Source: Pseudopedobacter sp965218985
GTDB taxonomy: Bacteria; Bacteroidota; Bacteroidia; Sphingobacteriales; Sphingobacteriaceae
Direction of reading: 5' to 3'
Assembly: GCA_965218985.1 (NCBI GenBank)
Contig: CBDCMP010000007.1
Span: forward strand, 2,798,894-2,862,893
DNA length: 64,000 nt
Shown here piece by piece: positions 53,402 through 62,069 of the stretch (positions are counted from its first letter, which is position 1; each line of letters opens with the position of its first letter). Below the pieces are notes generated by a model. The model worked only from the letters and a program-made list of their open reading frames with translations. It ran no database searches and was not told the origin of the DNA. The position numbers and the translations under genes were made by a program.

Positions 53402-53434
53402 TAAAAAAGCCTGAACTCGTAAAACCCAGGCTTT
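53402..53434 (-). terminator. Rho-independent terminator of icd
   Basis: On the minus strand, AAAGCCTG and CAGGCTTT form an 8-bp stem that runs into a T stretch (CAGGCTTTTTTAT). It lies about 20 bases beyond the icd stop. Confidence 0.8.
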
Positions 53435-53455
53435 GACAAATTTTAAGTAAATTTC

Positions 53456-54682
53456 TTAAGCTATCTTCGCTTTCAAATTTTCATCAATCGCAGCCAGGAA
53501 CTCTTCTGTATAAAGATAGTGAGTTCCATGCTCTACCTTGCCTCCGTGTATGCAAACAGCTAAATCTTTGGTCATTTTGCCACTTTCCACAGTTTCGATG
53601 CAAACTTTCTCTAATATCCAGCAGAAGTTCATCAGTTCTTTGTTGTCATCCAGTTTACCACGGAATTCCAAGCCTCTTGTCCAAGCAAAAATGGATGCAA
53701 TTGGATTAGTGGAAGTTGGTTTTCCATTTTGATGATCACGGTAGTGACGAGTCACTGTTCCATGTGCTGCTTCCGCTTCCATTGTTTGTCCGTCAGGAGT
53801 TACCAATGTGGAGGTCATCAATCCTAATGAGCCAAAGCCTTGTGCCACCGTGTCAGACTGCACATCTCCATCATAGTTTTTGCAAGCCCACACAAAATTA
53901 CCGTGCCATTTTAAAGCCGAAGCCACCATGTCATCAATCAGACGATGTTCGTAAACAATGCCAGCTTCATCAAAAGCAGCTTTGAATTCATGCTGATAGA
54001 CCTCTTCAAAAATATCTTTAAAACGTCCGTCGTATTTTTTTAGAATAGTATTTTTAGTGGATAGGTATAAAGGCCATTTTTTGTTTAAAGCCTGATTGAA
54101 ACAAGCTCTTGCGAAACCGAAGATACTTTCGTCTGTGTTATACATCGCTAAAGCAACACCGTCTCCTTTAAAGTTGAACACTTCAAATTCTTCGGTAGTG
54201 CCATCTTCGCCTTCAAATTTAATGGTCAGCTTACCTTTTCCTTTGGTCAGAAAATCAGTTGCTCTGTATTGGTCACCAAAAGCGTGGCGGCCGATACAAA
54301 TTGGGGCAGTCCAGTTTGGCACCAAACGTGGAACGTTGCTCATCACGATGGGTTCACGAAATACCGTTCCATCCAAAATATTTCTGATGGTTCCATTTGG
54401 CGACCTCCACATTTGCTTCAATCCAAATTCCTTAACTCGGACTTCATCAGGCGTGATGGTGGCACATTTGATGCCAACACCATATTCTTTAATGGCATGA
54501 GCAGCATCGATAGTAACCTGGTCGTTGGTCTCGTCACGATATTCCATCCCCAAATCAAAATATTTGATGTCTAAATCAAGATAGGGAGTGATTAATTTAT
54601 CTTTAATGAATTTCCAGATGATTCTAGTCATTTCGTCACCATCTAACTCCACTATCGGGTTGGCTACTTTGATTTTACTCAT
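53456..54682 (-). CDS. icd: NADP-dependent isocitrate dehydrogenase
   Basis: A 408-residue enzyme of the homodimeric eukaryotic-like NADP-IDH type. IVELDGDEMTRIIWKFIKD opens the protein, WRSPNGTIRNILDGTVFREP carries the substrate-binding Ser and Arg residues, NYDGDVQSD holds the metal-binding Asp residues, and GTVTRHYR lies near the cofactor site. It converts isocitrate to 2-oxoglutarate in the TCA cycle and makes NADPH. It forms its own transcript. Confidence 0.97.
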   Translation of the reverse strand: MSKIKVANPIVELDGDEMTRIIWKFIKDKLITPYLDLDIKYFDLGMEYRDETNDQVTIDAAHAIKEYGVGIKCATITPDEVRVKEFGLKQMWRSPNGTIRNILDGTVFREPIVMSNVPRLVPNWTAPICIGRHAFGDQYRATDFLTKGKGKLTIKFEGEDGTTEEFEVFNFKGDGVALAMYNTDESIFGFARACFNQALNKKWPLYLSTKNTILKKYDGRFKDIFEEVYQHEFKAAFDEAGIVYEHRLIDDMVASALKWHGNFVWACKNYDGDVQSDTVAQGFGSLGLMTSTLVTPDGQTMEAEAAHGTVTRHYRDHQNGKPTSTNPIASIFAWTRGLEFRGKLDDNKELMNFCWILEKVCIETVESGKMTKDLAVCIHGGKVEHGTHYLYTEEFLAAIDENLKAKIA

Positions 54683-54786
54683 AATTTATGCTTTTCTGTA
54701 TTCAATTTTTATCGAGCGGTGAATATAAGTTTTTGATTTCAAAGAGTGGTCCAAATTAACCCGCTTTATCAATTTTTTTGAAAAAT

Positions 54787-54803
54787 TGGCATATTTCTGG
54801 TAC
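54787..54803 (+). promoter_or_regulatory. Weak sigma-54-like -24/-12 element
   Basis: TTGGCATATTTCTGGTA has the GG and GT dinucleotides separated by exactly 10 bases, as in -24/-12 promoters. The -12 half (TGGT) matches poorly. It lies 34 bases before the acidic-protein gene. Confidence 0.25.
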
Positions 54804-54836
54804 TGTCATTTGGTGTCATTTTAAAAAAACATCATC

Positions 54837-55238
54837 ATGGACAATAAAGAAAAAAATAACAGAGAGGAACGGCTCAATAGAGACGGAGAGTCTGATTTGA
54901 GAGACAATGAAGCTCGGAATTTAAAATACAACGAAAAGGAGAACAGCTACGAATTGGACGTTGAGTCTGAAGATGAGGACTATCAGCATGAGGACCCTTA
55001 TGACACTGCAGCGGACAACGGTGATGATATGGACTCTGATTATGATGAAGCAAATCCGTACGTAGGCGATGAGTATGAAAAAGATGCTTCTCTTAAACAT
55101 GATGTGGATAAATTGGGGATGCATGTGACCGGAGCAGATAACCTACGAATGAGTAAAAAGGATGAGAAATTGAGTCACACCGCTGAAGATGACCGTAATG
55201 ATTTAGATGAAGAAGGTTATCCGAAAAAAGAAGGATGA
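54837..55238 (+). CDS. Highly acidic hydrophilic protein of unknown function
   Basis: A 133-residue protein with no signal peptide or membrane segment and long runs of Asp, Glu and Asn (VESEDEDYQHEDPYD, NGDDMDSDYDEANPYVGDEY). It is likely disordered. The C-terminal GMHVTGADNLRMSKKDEKL is the least biased part. The frame ends 2 bases before the dnaX stop on the other strand. No family is recognised; stress-linked hydrophilins have similar composition. Confidence 0.65.
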   Translation: MDNKEKNNREERLNRDGESDLRDNEARNLKYNEKENSYELDVESEDEDYQHEDPYDTAADNGDDMDSDYDEANPYVGDEYEKDASLKHDVDKLGMHVTGADNLRMSKKDEKLSHTAEDDRNDLDEEGYPKKEG

Positions 55239-55240
55239 TT

Positions 55241-57043
55241 TTAATCCAGATCCAGATTGAAAATTCTCCTGAACTCTTCGAGTTTGGGATTTTTTTCTGC
55301 CATGTGGTTGTATTTGTCCCTGGAGGTGTATAATTTCTTCACCTGAATTTCTTCTGTTAAAACAGGCTCAAGGATGATCTGAAAATTCTTAAGATGAGTC
55401 CTTAGGTAATTCATTAAATCAACCTTTTCATGTTGTAATTCATCCACCAGTAATTTGCTCTCCACTTGTAACTCCACTCTGAAATTCTCCCCGACTATTG
55501 GCGTGTAATTATCCATTAAGGCAGCTAATTTCATTTTGTTGAGCGATTTGATTTTACCGGAATAGGCTGTCCACACCTTTATGAAATCCTCCTGAGTGAA
55601 ATCATTTTTTTCACTCCCACCCAACTCCACTTTATCCTCCATCTTCTCCGCTTCACTTTTGATGCTGTTCGGATCTTTTAAATTAGGAATGAGTGTGGCC
55701 CCAGGTTTTTTAGGTAAAAGAGAGTTCCCGTCACTGGTTTTTCTTTCAACAGATTTTTGTTCAAACGGAGGTATTACAACTTCAACAACCTCTTCTTCTG
55801 CAACTTTTGGAATAGAAGGAATCACCAAAGACGGGGTTTCCGGAGCTTTTTTCTGATAGGCTGATTGCTCTTCAGCGACTAATTTTTCAGGTTTTTTTTT
55901 TAGTTGCTCAGCCATTTGCTGAACATCATCAGATTGAATTAAGTGGAGTGCCTGGCTGAGGTGACTTATCTTTATCAGGGTAAGTTCCACCTGTAACCTT
56001 TGATTTTTGCTGATGCGATAATTTAAATCGCATTGGTTGCTGATATTTAAAGCACTCAGTAAAAAGGAGGAAGGAGCCTGCTTTCCCTGCTCTAAATATT
56101 TTTGCTTAATGTTCTCACTCACCTCCAACAACTGAACGGTTGAAGTATCTTTAGCTACCAAAACATTTCGTAGATGAGATGATAATCCAGTGATGAAATG
56201 GTTTCCGTCAAAGCCATTATTTAATACCTCATCAAATAGCAGCAGCGCTGCGGGCGTGTTTTGTGCTAAAAGTAAATCAGTGAGCTTGAAATAGTAATCA
56301 TAATCCAGGATGTTAAGATTATCAATAACCGCCTGATATTTGACTTCCCGGTTAGAGAAACTCACAATCTGGTCAAACATGGAGAGGGCATCACGTAAAC
56401 CGCCATCAGCTTTCTGAGCGATCAGGTGTAAACCATCTGCATCATATTTCACCTCCTCTTTTTCTGCAATGCTGGCTAAATGATTAGCCATATCGTCCAC
56501 TTTTATCCGGTTGAAATCAAAAATTTGGCAACGGGATAAAATAGTGGGGAGTATTTTATGTTTTTCAGTGGTTGCTAAAATGAATATCGCATAAGAAGGG
56601 GGTTCTTCCAATGTTTTCAAAAAAGCGTTGAAAGCACTTTGTGAGAGCATGTGCACCTCATCTATGATATAAACCTTATATTTTCCTGCCTGCGGCGGGA
56701 TACGAACCTGGTCAATGAGGTTACGGATGTCATCAACAGAATTATTGGAAGCAGCATCCAGTTCATGTACATTGAAGGAGTTCCCGTTTTGAAAAGATTT
56801 ACAACTGTCGCACACACCGCATGCTTCATAGTTTGAGCTGAGATCAGTACAGTTGATGGTTTTGGCCAAAATACGTGCACAAGTGGTTTTACCTACACCA
56901 CGGGGGCCACAAAAAAGAAAAGCTTGTGCCAGCTGATTGTTTTTAATGGCATTTTTTAAGGTGTTGGTGATATGCTGCTGACCTACAACACTATCAAACA
57001 AAACTGGCCTGTATTTCCTTGCGGAAACTATAAAATTCTCCAT
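55241..57043 (-). CDS. dnaX: DNA polymerase III subunits gamma/tau
   Basis: This 600-residue clamp-loader ATPase has Walker A FCGPRGVGKTTCARIL, four zinc-binding cysteines (CTDLSSNYEACGVCDSC), DEVHMLS, sensor region LATTEKHKILPTILSRCQIFDF, and the AAA lid and collar domains. A variable Glu/Lys-rich linker leads to a tau-like C-terminal domain. It loads the sliding clamp at the replication fork. No obvious slippery A6G frameshift site was noticed. Confidence 0.96.
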   Translation of the reverse strand: MENFIVSARKYRPVLFDSVVGQQHITNTLKNAIKNNQLAQAFLFCGPRGVGKTTCARILAKTINCTDLSSNYEACGVCDSCKSFQNGNSFNVHELDAASNNSVDDIRNLIDQVRIPPQAGKYKVYIIDEVHMLSQSAFNAFLKTLEEPPSYAIFILATTEKHKILPTILSRCQIFDFNRIKVDDMANHLASIAEKEEVKYDADGLHLIAQKADGGLRDALSMFDQIVSFSNREVKYQAVIDNLNILDYDYYFKLTDLLLAQNTPAALLLFDEVLNNGFDGNHFITGLSSHLRNVLVAKDTSTVQLLEVSENIKQKYLEQGKQAPSSFLLSALNISNQCDLNYRISKNQRLQVELTLIKISHLSQALHLIQSDDVQQMAEQLKKKPEKLVAEEQSAYQKKAPETPSLVIPSIPKVAEEEVVEVVIPPFEQKSVERKTSDGNSLLPKKPGATLIPNLKDPNSIKSEAEKMEDKVELGGSEKNDFTQEDFIKVWTAYSGKIKSLNKMKLAALMDNYTPIVGENFRVELQVESKLLVDELQHEKVDLMNYLRTHLKNFQIILEPVLTEEIQVKKLYTSRDKYNHMAEKNPKLEEFRRIFNLDLD

Positions 57044-57108
57044 CGCAGCTAAAATAGAAAGATGTTATTTGCTATGCAATACTTCATGCGTTTTGTGGAT
57101 AAATGTTG

Positions 57109-57131
57109 ATACCAGTTTTCTGGTATTTTTC
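57109..57131 (+). terminator. Terminator-like hairpin upstream of dnaX
   Basis: ATACCAG-TTTT-CTGGTAT followed by TTTTT makes a compact 7-bp stem with a T run on the plus strand. No plus-strand gene ends here, because dnaX begins at 57043 on the minus strand. It is an orphan signal. Confidence 0.45.
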
Positions 57132-57329
57132 AATAAAATGCCCAAAAATAGTTGATAAGCTCTTTTTTTTATTCATTTTTGACAAACAATATTTTAATGA
57201 TAAAAATAATTGATCATATTAAATTGGTGAAAGGTTTTATGGTTTATTTAATGAAAGAAGTGATAAGATGGAATTCCTGATGTGCTCTCCTGAGACTTAA
57301 AAAGTCTTATATTCATAATAGGTGTGTGT

Positions 57330-57366
57330 TAAAAGCGGCAAGTTTCCCAAACGGCCGCTTTTATAT
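57330..57366. terminator. Second orphan hairpin in the dnaX-dnaK gap
   Basis: TAAAAGCGGC and GCCGCTTTTA form a perfect 10-bp stem with a 14-base loop. It could terminate a short RNA in either direction; no protein-coding gene ends here. The stretch 57132-57330 upstream holds no supported reading frame. Confidence 0.5.
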
Positions 57367-57491
57367 TTAGTGTTCTTTTCATTCTGATCAATCTGACAAG
57401 CTGTCACGGAGATTTAAAGAGTTATGTCGCTTTGTATATTAATTTCCAATAAAATGCTGCCAGAGAAAGCAGTTTTTCTGTCAATTCTCTA

Positions 57492-57508
57492 TTGGCACAA
57501 GGCTTGTT
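57492..57508 (+). promoter_or_regulatory. Sigma-54-type -24/-12 promoter candidate of dnaK
   Basis: TTGGCACAAGGCTTGTT matches the RpoN consensus TTGGCAC-N5-TTGCW in all but the -12 C, with the required 10-base distance between GG and the -12 G. Transcription would start near 57519, giving a leader of about 35 bases before ATG 57554. No CIRCE-type HrcA operator was seen. Confidence 0.55.
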
Positions 57509-57553
57509 AAATAGTTGGAAACAGAATTTCATAATCAATAAAAGAATATAAGC

Positions 57554-59470
57554 ATGTCAAAAATTATCGGAATCGATTTGGGGACTACAAACTCTTGTGT
57601 GGCTGTGATGGAAGGAAATGAGCCTGTTGTTATAGCCAACAGCGAGGGAAAACGTACCACGCCATCTATTGTTGCATTTGTAGAAGGGGGTGAGCGTAAA
57701 GTTGGTGATCCTGCGAAACGCCAGGCCATCACTAATCCAACCAAGACCATTTATTCAATCAAGCGTTTTATGGGTAATAGCTTTGATGAGGTGACTAAGG
57801 AAGTTAGTCGTGTACCTTATAAAGTGATTAAGGGAGATAATAATACTCCTAGAGTGGAGATTGATGATCGCAAATACACGCCTCAGGAGATATCGGCAAT
57901 GATTCTTCAAAAGATGAAAAAAACTGCCGAAGATTTTGTGGGTTCGGAAATCACCAGGGCAGTGATCACTGTGCCTGCTTATTTTAATGATGCACAGCGT
58001 CAGGCTACAAAAGAAGCTGGCGAAATTGCAGGATTAAAAGTAGAAAGGATTATCAACGAGCCCACTGCGGCAGCTTTAGCTTATGGTTTGGATAAAACCA
58101 ATAAGGATATGAAAATCGTGGTTTTTGACTGCGGTGGTGGTACCCATGATGTGTCTATCTTGGAATTGGGCGATGGCGTTTTTGAAGTGAAATCCACTGA
58201 TGGCGACACGCATTTAGGTGGAGATGACTTTGACCAGGTGATCATTGATTGGTTGGCAACTGAATTCAAAACCGAGAACGGAATGGATTTGGCCAAAGAT
58301 CCAATGGCTTTACAACGTTTAAAAGAAGCTGCAGAGAAGGCTAAAATCGAATTGTCAAGCACCACTTCCACTGAAATCAACTTACCTTATATCACTGCTG
58401 ATGCAAGTGGTCCTAAGCATTTGGTTCGTACTTTATCCAAAGCTAAATTTGAATCTTTAGCAGGGGACTTGATTAAAAGAACCATTGAGCCTTGTAAATC
58501 TGCATTGAAAAATGCTGGTTTATCAACTTCAGATATAGACGAGATCATTCTAGTGGGTGGTTCAACCCGTATCCCAGCAATACAGGAAGCGGTGGAGAAA
58601 TTTTTCGGGAAAGCTCCTTCTAAAGGCGTTAATCCTGATGAGGTGGTTGCCATTGGCGCAGCTATTCAAGGTGGTGTGTTAACCGGGGAAGTGAAAGATG
58701 TGTTATTATTAGATGTCACCCCGCTTTCTTTAGGTATTGAAACCATGGGTGGTGTGATGACTAAATTAATCGAGTCCAACACTACCATCCCAACTAAAAA
58801 ATCCGAGACTTTCTCCACCGCATCAGACAATCAACCTTCTGTGGAGATTCATATCCTACAGGGAGAACGTCCGATGGCTAAAGACAACCGTACCATTGGC
58901 CGTTTCCACTTAGATGGAATACCACCTGCGCCAAGAGGGGTGCCTCAGGTAGAAGTTACTTTTGATATTGATGCCAATGGTATTTTACATGTGGGTGCAA
59001 AGGACAAAGCAACTGGTAAAGAACAAAAAATCAGGATCGAAGCATCCTCCGGCTTATCTGATGAGGAGATCAAAAAGATGAAAGAAGAAGCAGAGAAAAA
59101 TGCAGAATCTGATAAAACCGCAAAAGAAGAAGCCGATAAAATCAATGCTGCTGATGCCTTGGTGTTCTCTACTGAAAAACAATTGAAAGAGTATGGAGAT
59201 AAAATCCCGGCAGATAAAAAAGGAGCTATTGAAGAAGGTTTAAAAACTTTGAAAGATGCTTACGCTGCCAGGAACTTTGCGGATATCGATGTGGCATCTG
59301 AGAAACTGAATGCCGCTTGGGCTACAGCTTCTGAGGATATGTACAAAGCCACTCAGGATGCCGGAGCACAGGGTGCACCACAAGGAGAAGCTGCTGATGA
59401 TGCAGGAAATGCTGCTGATGAAGTGACTGATGTTGACTTCGAAGAGGTAAAAGACGACGAAAACAAATAA
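57554..59470 (+). CDS. dnaK: Molecular chaperone DnaK (Hsp70)
   Basis: This 638-residue Hsp70 is complete. The ATPase domain has GIDLGTTNSCVAVMEG, TVPAYFNDAQRQATKEAG, VVFDCGGGTHDVSIL and ILVGGSTRIPAIQE. The substrate-binding domain has TPLSLGIETMGGVMTKLI and the helical lid, ending in the bacterial-type tail VDFEEVKDDENK. One oddity is His in GGGTHDVS where Phe is usual. It folds and protects proteins with DnaJ and GrpE, which are not in the window. Confidence 0.97.
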   Translation: MSKIIGIDLGTTNSCVAVMEGNEPVVIANSEGKRTTPSIVAFVEGGERKVGDPAKRQAITNPTKTIYSIKRFMGNSFDEVTKEVSRVPYKVIKGDNNTPRVEIDDRKYTPQEISAMILQKMKKTAEDFVGSEITRAVITVPAYFNDAQRQATKEAGEIAGLKVERIINEPTAAALAYGLDKTNKDMKIVVFDCGGGTHDVSILELGDGVFEVKSTDGDTHLGGDDFDQVIIDWLATEFKTENGMDLAKDPMALQRLKEAAEKAKIELSSTTSTEINLPYITADASGPKHLVRTLSKAKFESLAGDLIKRTIEPCKSALKNAGLSTSDIDEIILVGGSTRIPAIQEAVEKFFGKAPSKGVNPDEVVAIGAAIQGGVLTGEVKDVLLLDVTPLSLGIETMGGVMTKLIESNTTIPTKKSETFSTASDNQPSVEIHILQGERPMAKDNRTIGRFHLDGIPPAPRGVPQVEVTFDIDANGILHVGAKDKATGKEQKIRIEASSGLSDEEIKKMKEEAEKNAESDKTAKEEADKINAADALVFSTEKQLKEYGDKIPADKKGAIEEGLKTLKDAYAARNFADIDVASEKLNAAWATASEDMYKATQDAGAQGAPQGEAADDAGNAADEVTDVDFEEVKDDENK

Positions 59471-59494
59471 TATTCTTTAAAATCAACATAAATT

Positions 59495-59536
59495 AAAACC
59501 CGTTCTTTTTTATTTACAGAACGGGTTTTTGTTTTT
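59495..59536 (+). terminator. Rho-independent terminator of dnaK
   Basis: AAAACCCGTTC and GAACGGGTTTT form an 11-bp stem, followed by TGTTTTTT. It lies 25 bases after the dnaK stop. Confidence 0.88.
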
Positions 59537-59732
59537 TGAACTGCCTTACACAGGCTTTAAAGATCTCCTTGTAAAGAGTTTGCTAATCCTTATGAGGCTT
59601 TTATTCATTGTGGTACCAGAAAGTGCATTAAAACTAGGGTACTTCAGCGCCTCTAGCAGTTTAATTAAATATTGCAGCTTAAAACTTATGAATTCTTGGA
59701 TGCCATGCTAAGTAAGAGAAATTTGCAACCAT

Positions 59733-59936
59733 TTAATACTTCACTTCATCATCATCATCTTCCGGAAGAATGTTATGCTCTCCGAATTCCTCGTTCACAT
59801 CCTCCACCCACGTTTCTTCATTGGTGGCTTCATGTAGATTCTCGGGTTGCTTATTCACCACTTTTTCTGAGTTGTTGGTGATTTTTTCATCATCTGCATT
59901 CTTCTTTAAATCTTTAGGATCTTGTTGATTTTTCAT
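59733..59936 (-). CDS. Small acidic hydrophilic protein of unknown function
   Basis: The start is set at MKNQQDPKDLKKNADDEK (59936). A longer frame begins at 59972. The 67-residue protein is rich in Asp, Glu and Asn and ends with NILPEDDDDEVKY. It has no membrane segment. Its composition recalls the acidic protein at 54837, but no family is recognised. The gap 59537-59732 between the dnaK terminator and this gene shows nothing else. Confidence 0.55.
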   Translation of the reverse strand: MKNQQDPKDLKKNADDEKITNNSEKVVNKQPENLHEATNEETWVEDVNEEFGEHNILPEDDDDEVKY

Positions 59937-60091
59937 GATCTTTTCTGTAACTGAATACAAATATCCCGCCATTCCATCAGATGGATTCCTCTATCTTAGA
60001 TTTGTTTTTTCAATCGATTTAAAACCTCTATCAAGCAGTTTTTAATAATATCAACAAATTTTGGTAAATTTAAATCATATAATCACTCATT

Positions 60092-60478
60092 ATGAAATAC
60101 ACACTAGCTTTTATATTATTGCTGCTCTTTAAATTTACCATGGCTTTTGATATCATAGATGAAGTTTCTGATTCTTTTAAGAATGGTGATGCGAAAAAAA
60201 TATCCAGCTATTTCCCTTCCACCATAGAACTCTCTATTCTTGGTCAGGAAGATATTTATTCTGCCAGTCAGGCATCATTGATATTAAAGGATTTCTTTGC
60301 CAAACATCCTCCAATTGGGTCAAAAGTGATTCATAAAGTAGTTTCTAAACCTAATTTTAAATTTGGGGTCATTATCCTTGATACATCCAAAGGAAGTTTC
60401 AGGATCAATTTCGAGTTAAAAAGTGTGGGCGAAGAATTTAATATCACCCAAATAAGAATTGAAGAAAATAAAGAGTGA
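60092..60478 (+). CDS. DUF4783-type secreted protein
   Basis: This 128-residue protein has a signal peptide (YTLAFILLLLFKFTMA) and an NTF2-like fold pattern: FDIIDEVSDSFKNGDAKKISSYFP, ASLILKDFFAKHPP, GSFRINFELK. This matches the DUF4783 family, which commonly precedes nadC in Bacteroidota. The function is unknown. It begins a four-gene run of nadC, plsY and an M48 peptidase. Confidence 0.82.
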   Translation: MKYTLAFILLLLFKFTMAFDIIDEVSDSFKNGDAKKISSYFPSTIELSILGQEDIYSASQASLILKDFFAKHPPIGSKVIHKVVSKPNFKFGVIILDTSKGSFRINFELKSVGEEFNITQIRIEENKE

Positions 60479-60522
60479 TGTAAAATAAAAGTTTATATTT
60501 TTGAAGCCATAAAATATAGATT

Positions 60523-61368
60523 TTGGACAAGAAAGCTCTGGAACAATTTATTGAAAATGCGTTAAAAGAGGATATAGGTGATGGGGATCATACTTCCCTC
60601 TCCACTATATCAGCAGATGCGAAAGGAAAAGCCCAGTTAATCATCAAAGAGGAAGGCGTGGTTGCAGGAGTTGATGTGGCAATAGAGATTTTTAAAGCCG
60701 TTGATAAGCATTTGACATTGGATGTTTTTATTCAGGACGGTGCTCAGGTTAAATATGGAGATATTGTGCTGCTCGTCGCTGGAAATGCCAGGTCTATTTT
60801 AAAAGCAGAGCGATTGGTTTTGAACACGATGCAAAGAATGAGTGGGATTGCCAGCACCACACATAGAATAGTTCAAAATTTGGCCGCTACAAAAACCAAG
60901 GTTTTAGACACCCGGAAAACCACTCCAAATTTAAGGTTTTTGGAGAAATCAGCAGTTGAAATTGGTGGTGGAGTGAATCATCGGATTGGCTTATACGATA
61001 TGATCCTTATCAAAGATAATCACGTGGATTACGCTGGTGGAATTACAAAAGCTATAGGACTGGCTAAAGATTATGTTCAAAAAAACAATAAAAACCTCCA
61101 GATAGAAGTGGAGGTTAGAAATTTAAAGGAGCTGGTGGAAGTTTTGAAATTAGGGGGAGTGGACAGAATATTACTTGATAATTTTAATTTTGATGAGCTG
61201 AGTGAAGCAGTGGAACTCGTAGGGGGACGATTCATTACGGAAGCTTCTGGCGGAATTACAGAAGAGAATGCTTTAAGGTATGCGGAGTGTGGCGTTGATT
61301 TCATCTCAATGGGAGCTTTGACCCATTCCGTCAAAAGTTTAGATATGAGCCTAAAAGCTGTGGTATAA
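60523..61368 (+). CDS. nadC: Nicotinate-nucleotide pyrophosphorylase (carboxylating)
   Basis: A 281-residue quinolinate phosphoribosyltransferase. LKEDIGDGDHTSLSTI opens the protein; DTRKTTPNLRFLEKSAVEIGGG and HRIGLYDMILIKDNH form the active site, and the C-terminal barrel has SGGITEENA and FISMGALTHS. It makes nicotinate mononucleotide from quinolinate in NAD synthesis. The start is TTG 60523, which gives the family-like MDKKALEQFIENALKEDIG; no better ATG is in frame. Confidence 0.95.
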   Translation: MDKKALEQFIENALKEDIGDGDHTSLSTISADAKGKAQLIIKEEGVVAGVDVAIEIFKAVDKHLTLDVFIQDGAQVKYGDIVLLVAGNARSILKAERLVLNTMQRMSGIASTTHRIVQNLAATKTKVLDTRKTTPNLRFLEKSAVEIGGGVNHRIGLYDMILIKDNHVDYAGGITKAIGLAKDYVQKNNKNLQIEVEVRNLKELVEVLKLGGVDRILLDNFNFDELSEAVELVGGRFITEASGGITEENALRYAECGVDFISMGALTHSVKSLDMSLKAVV

Positions 61369-61414
61369 AATCGTTTAATTTTTTGGATAACTATAAATCA
61401 ATAATAGCCGCTTC

Positions 61415-62062
61415 ATGATCTCTCTATATTCGATTGGAGCATTACTTTTAGCTTATCTCTTTGGTTCAATTCCAACTGCTGTTTGGATAGGCCAGGCATT
61501 TTATGGTGTTGATGTTAGGGAATACGGAAGCGGGAATGCAGGGGCAACCAATACATTTAGAGTTTTGGGGAAAAAAGCCGGAATTCCGGTGATGCTGATT
61601 GATATCGCCAAAGGTTGGACAGCTACCAATCTCGCATTCTTCATTGGCCTCTCTGTAACAGGGCCAGAGCATTCTATACAATATGTAAATTATCAATTAG
61701 CCTTGGGTATAGTAGCAGTTATGGGACATTTATTTCCTGTGCTTGCAGGCTTTAGGGGGGGTAAGGGCATAGCAACCCTATTTGGTATGATTTTGGCAGT
61801 TCACTTGCCGGCAGCATTGCTTTGTGTTCTTGTATTCATCATTGTTTTATTGTTAACCAAGTACGTATCCTTAAGTTCCATATCTGCGGGATTCACCTTC
61901 ACATTTAGTGTGATATTCATTTATCAGGTTTCAGTAAAGGCTATAGTGATTTATGGAATGTGTATTTGCATCTTGATTTTAGTGACTCATCAAAAAAATA
62001 TTGAGCGCTTATTAAGAGGTAAAGAATCTAAAGTGAATCTGTTCAAAAAGAAATCAGTTTAA
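61415..62062 (+). CDS. plsY: Glycerol-3-phosphate acyltransferase PlsY
   Basis: A 215-residue membrane protein with five or so helices. The three PlsY motifs are present: FGSIPTAVWIGQ, the GSGNAGATNTFRVLGKKAG loop and HLFPVLAGFRGGKGIAT. It uses acyl-phosphate to acylate glycerol-3-phosphate in the first step of phospholipid synthesis. Its partner PlsX is not in the window. Confidence 0.95.
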   Translation: MISLYSIGALLLAYLFGSIPTAVWIGQAFYGVDVREYGSGNAGATNTFRVLGKKAGIPVMLIDIAKGWTATNLAFFIGLSVTGPEHSIQYVNYQLALGIVAVMGHLFPVLAGFRGGKGIATLFGMILAVHLPAALLCVLVFIIVLLLTKYVSLSSISAGFTFTFSVIFIYQVSVKAIVIYGMCICILILVTHQKNIERLLRGKESKVNLFKKKSV

Positions 62063-62069
62063 AAAAATT

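Noticed and set aside
59529..59711. Plus-strand 60-codon frame after dnaK
   Set aside because: It starts inside the dnaK terminator and has no domain, ribosome site or conserved composition.
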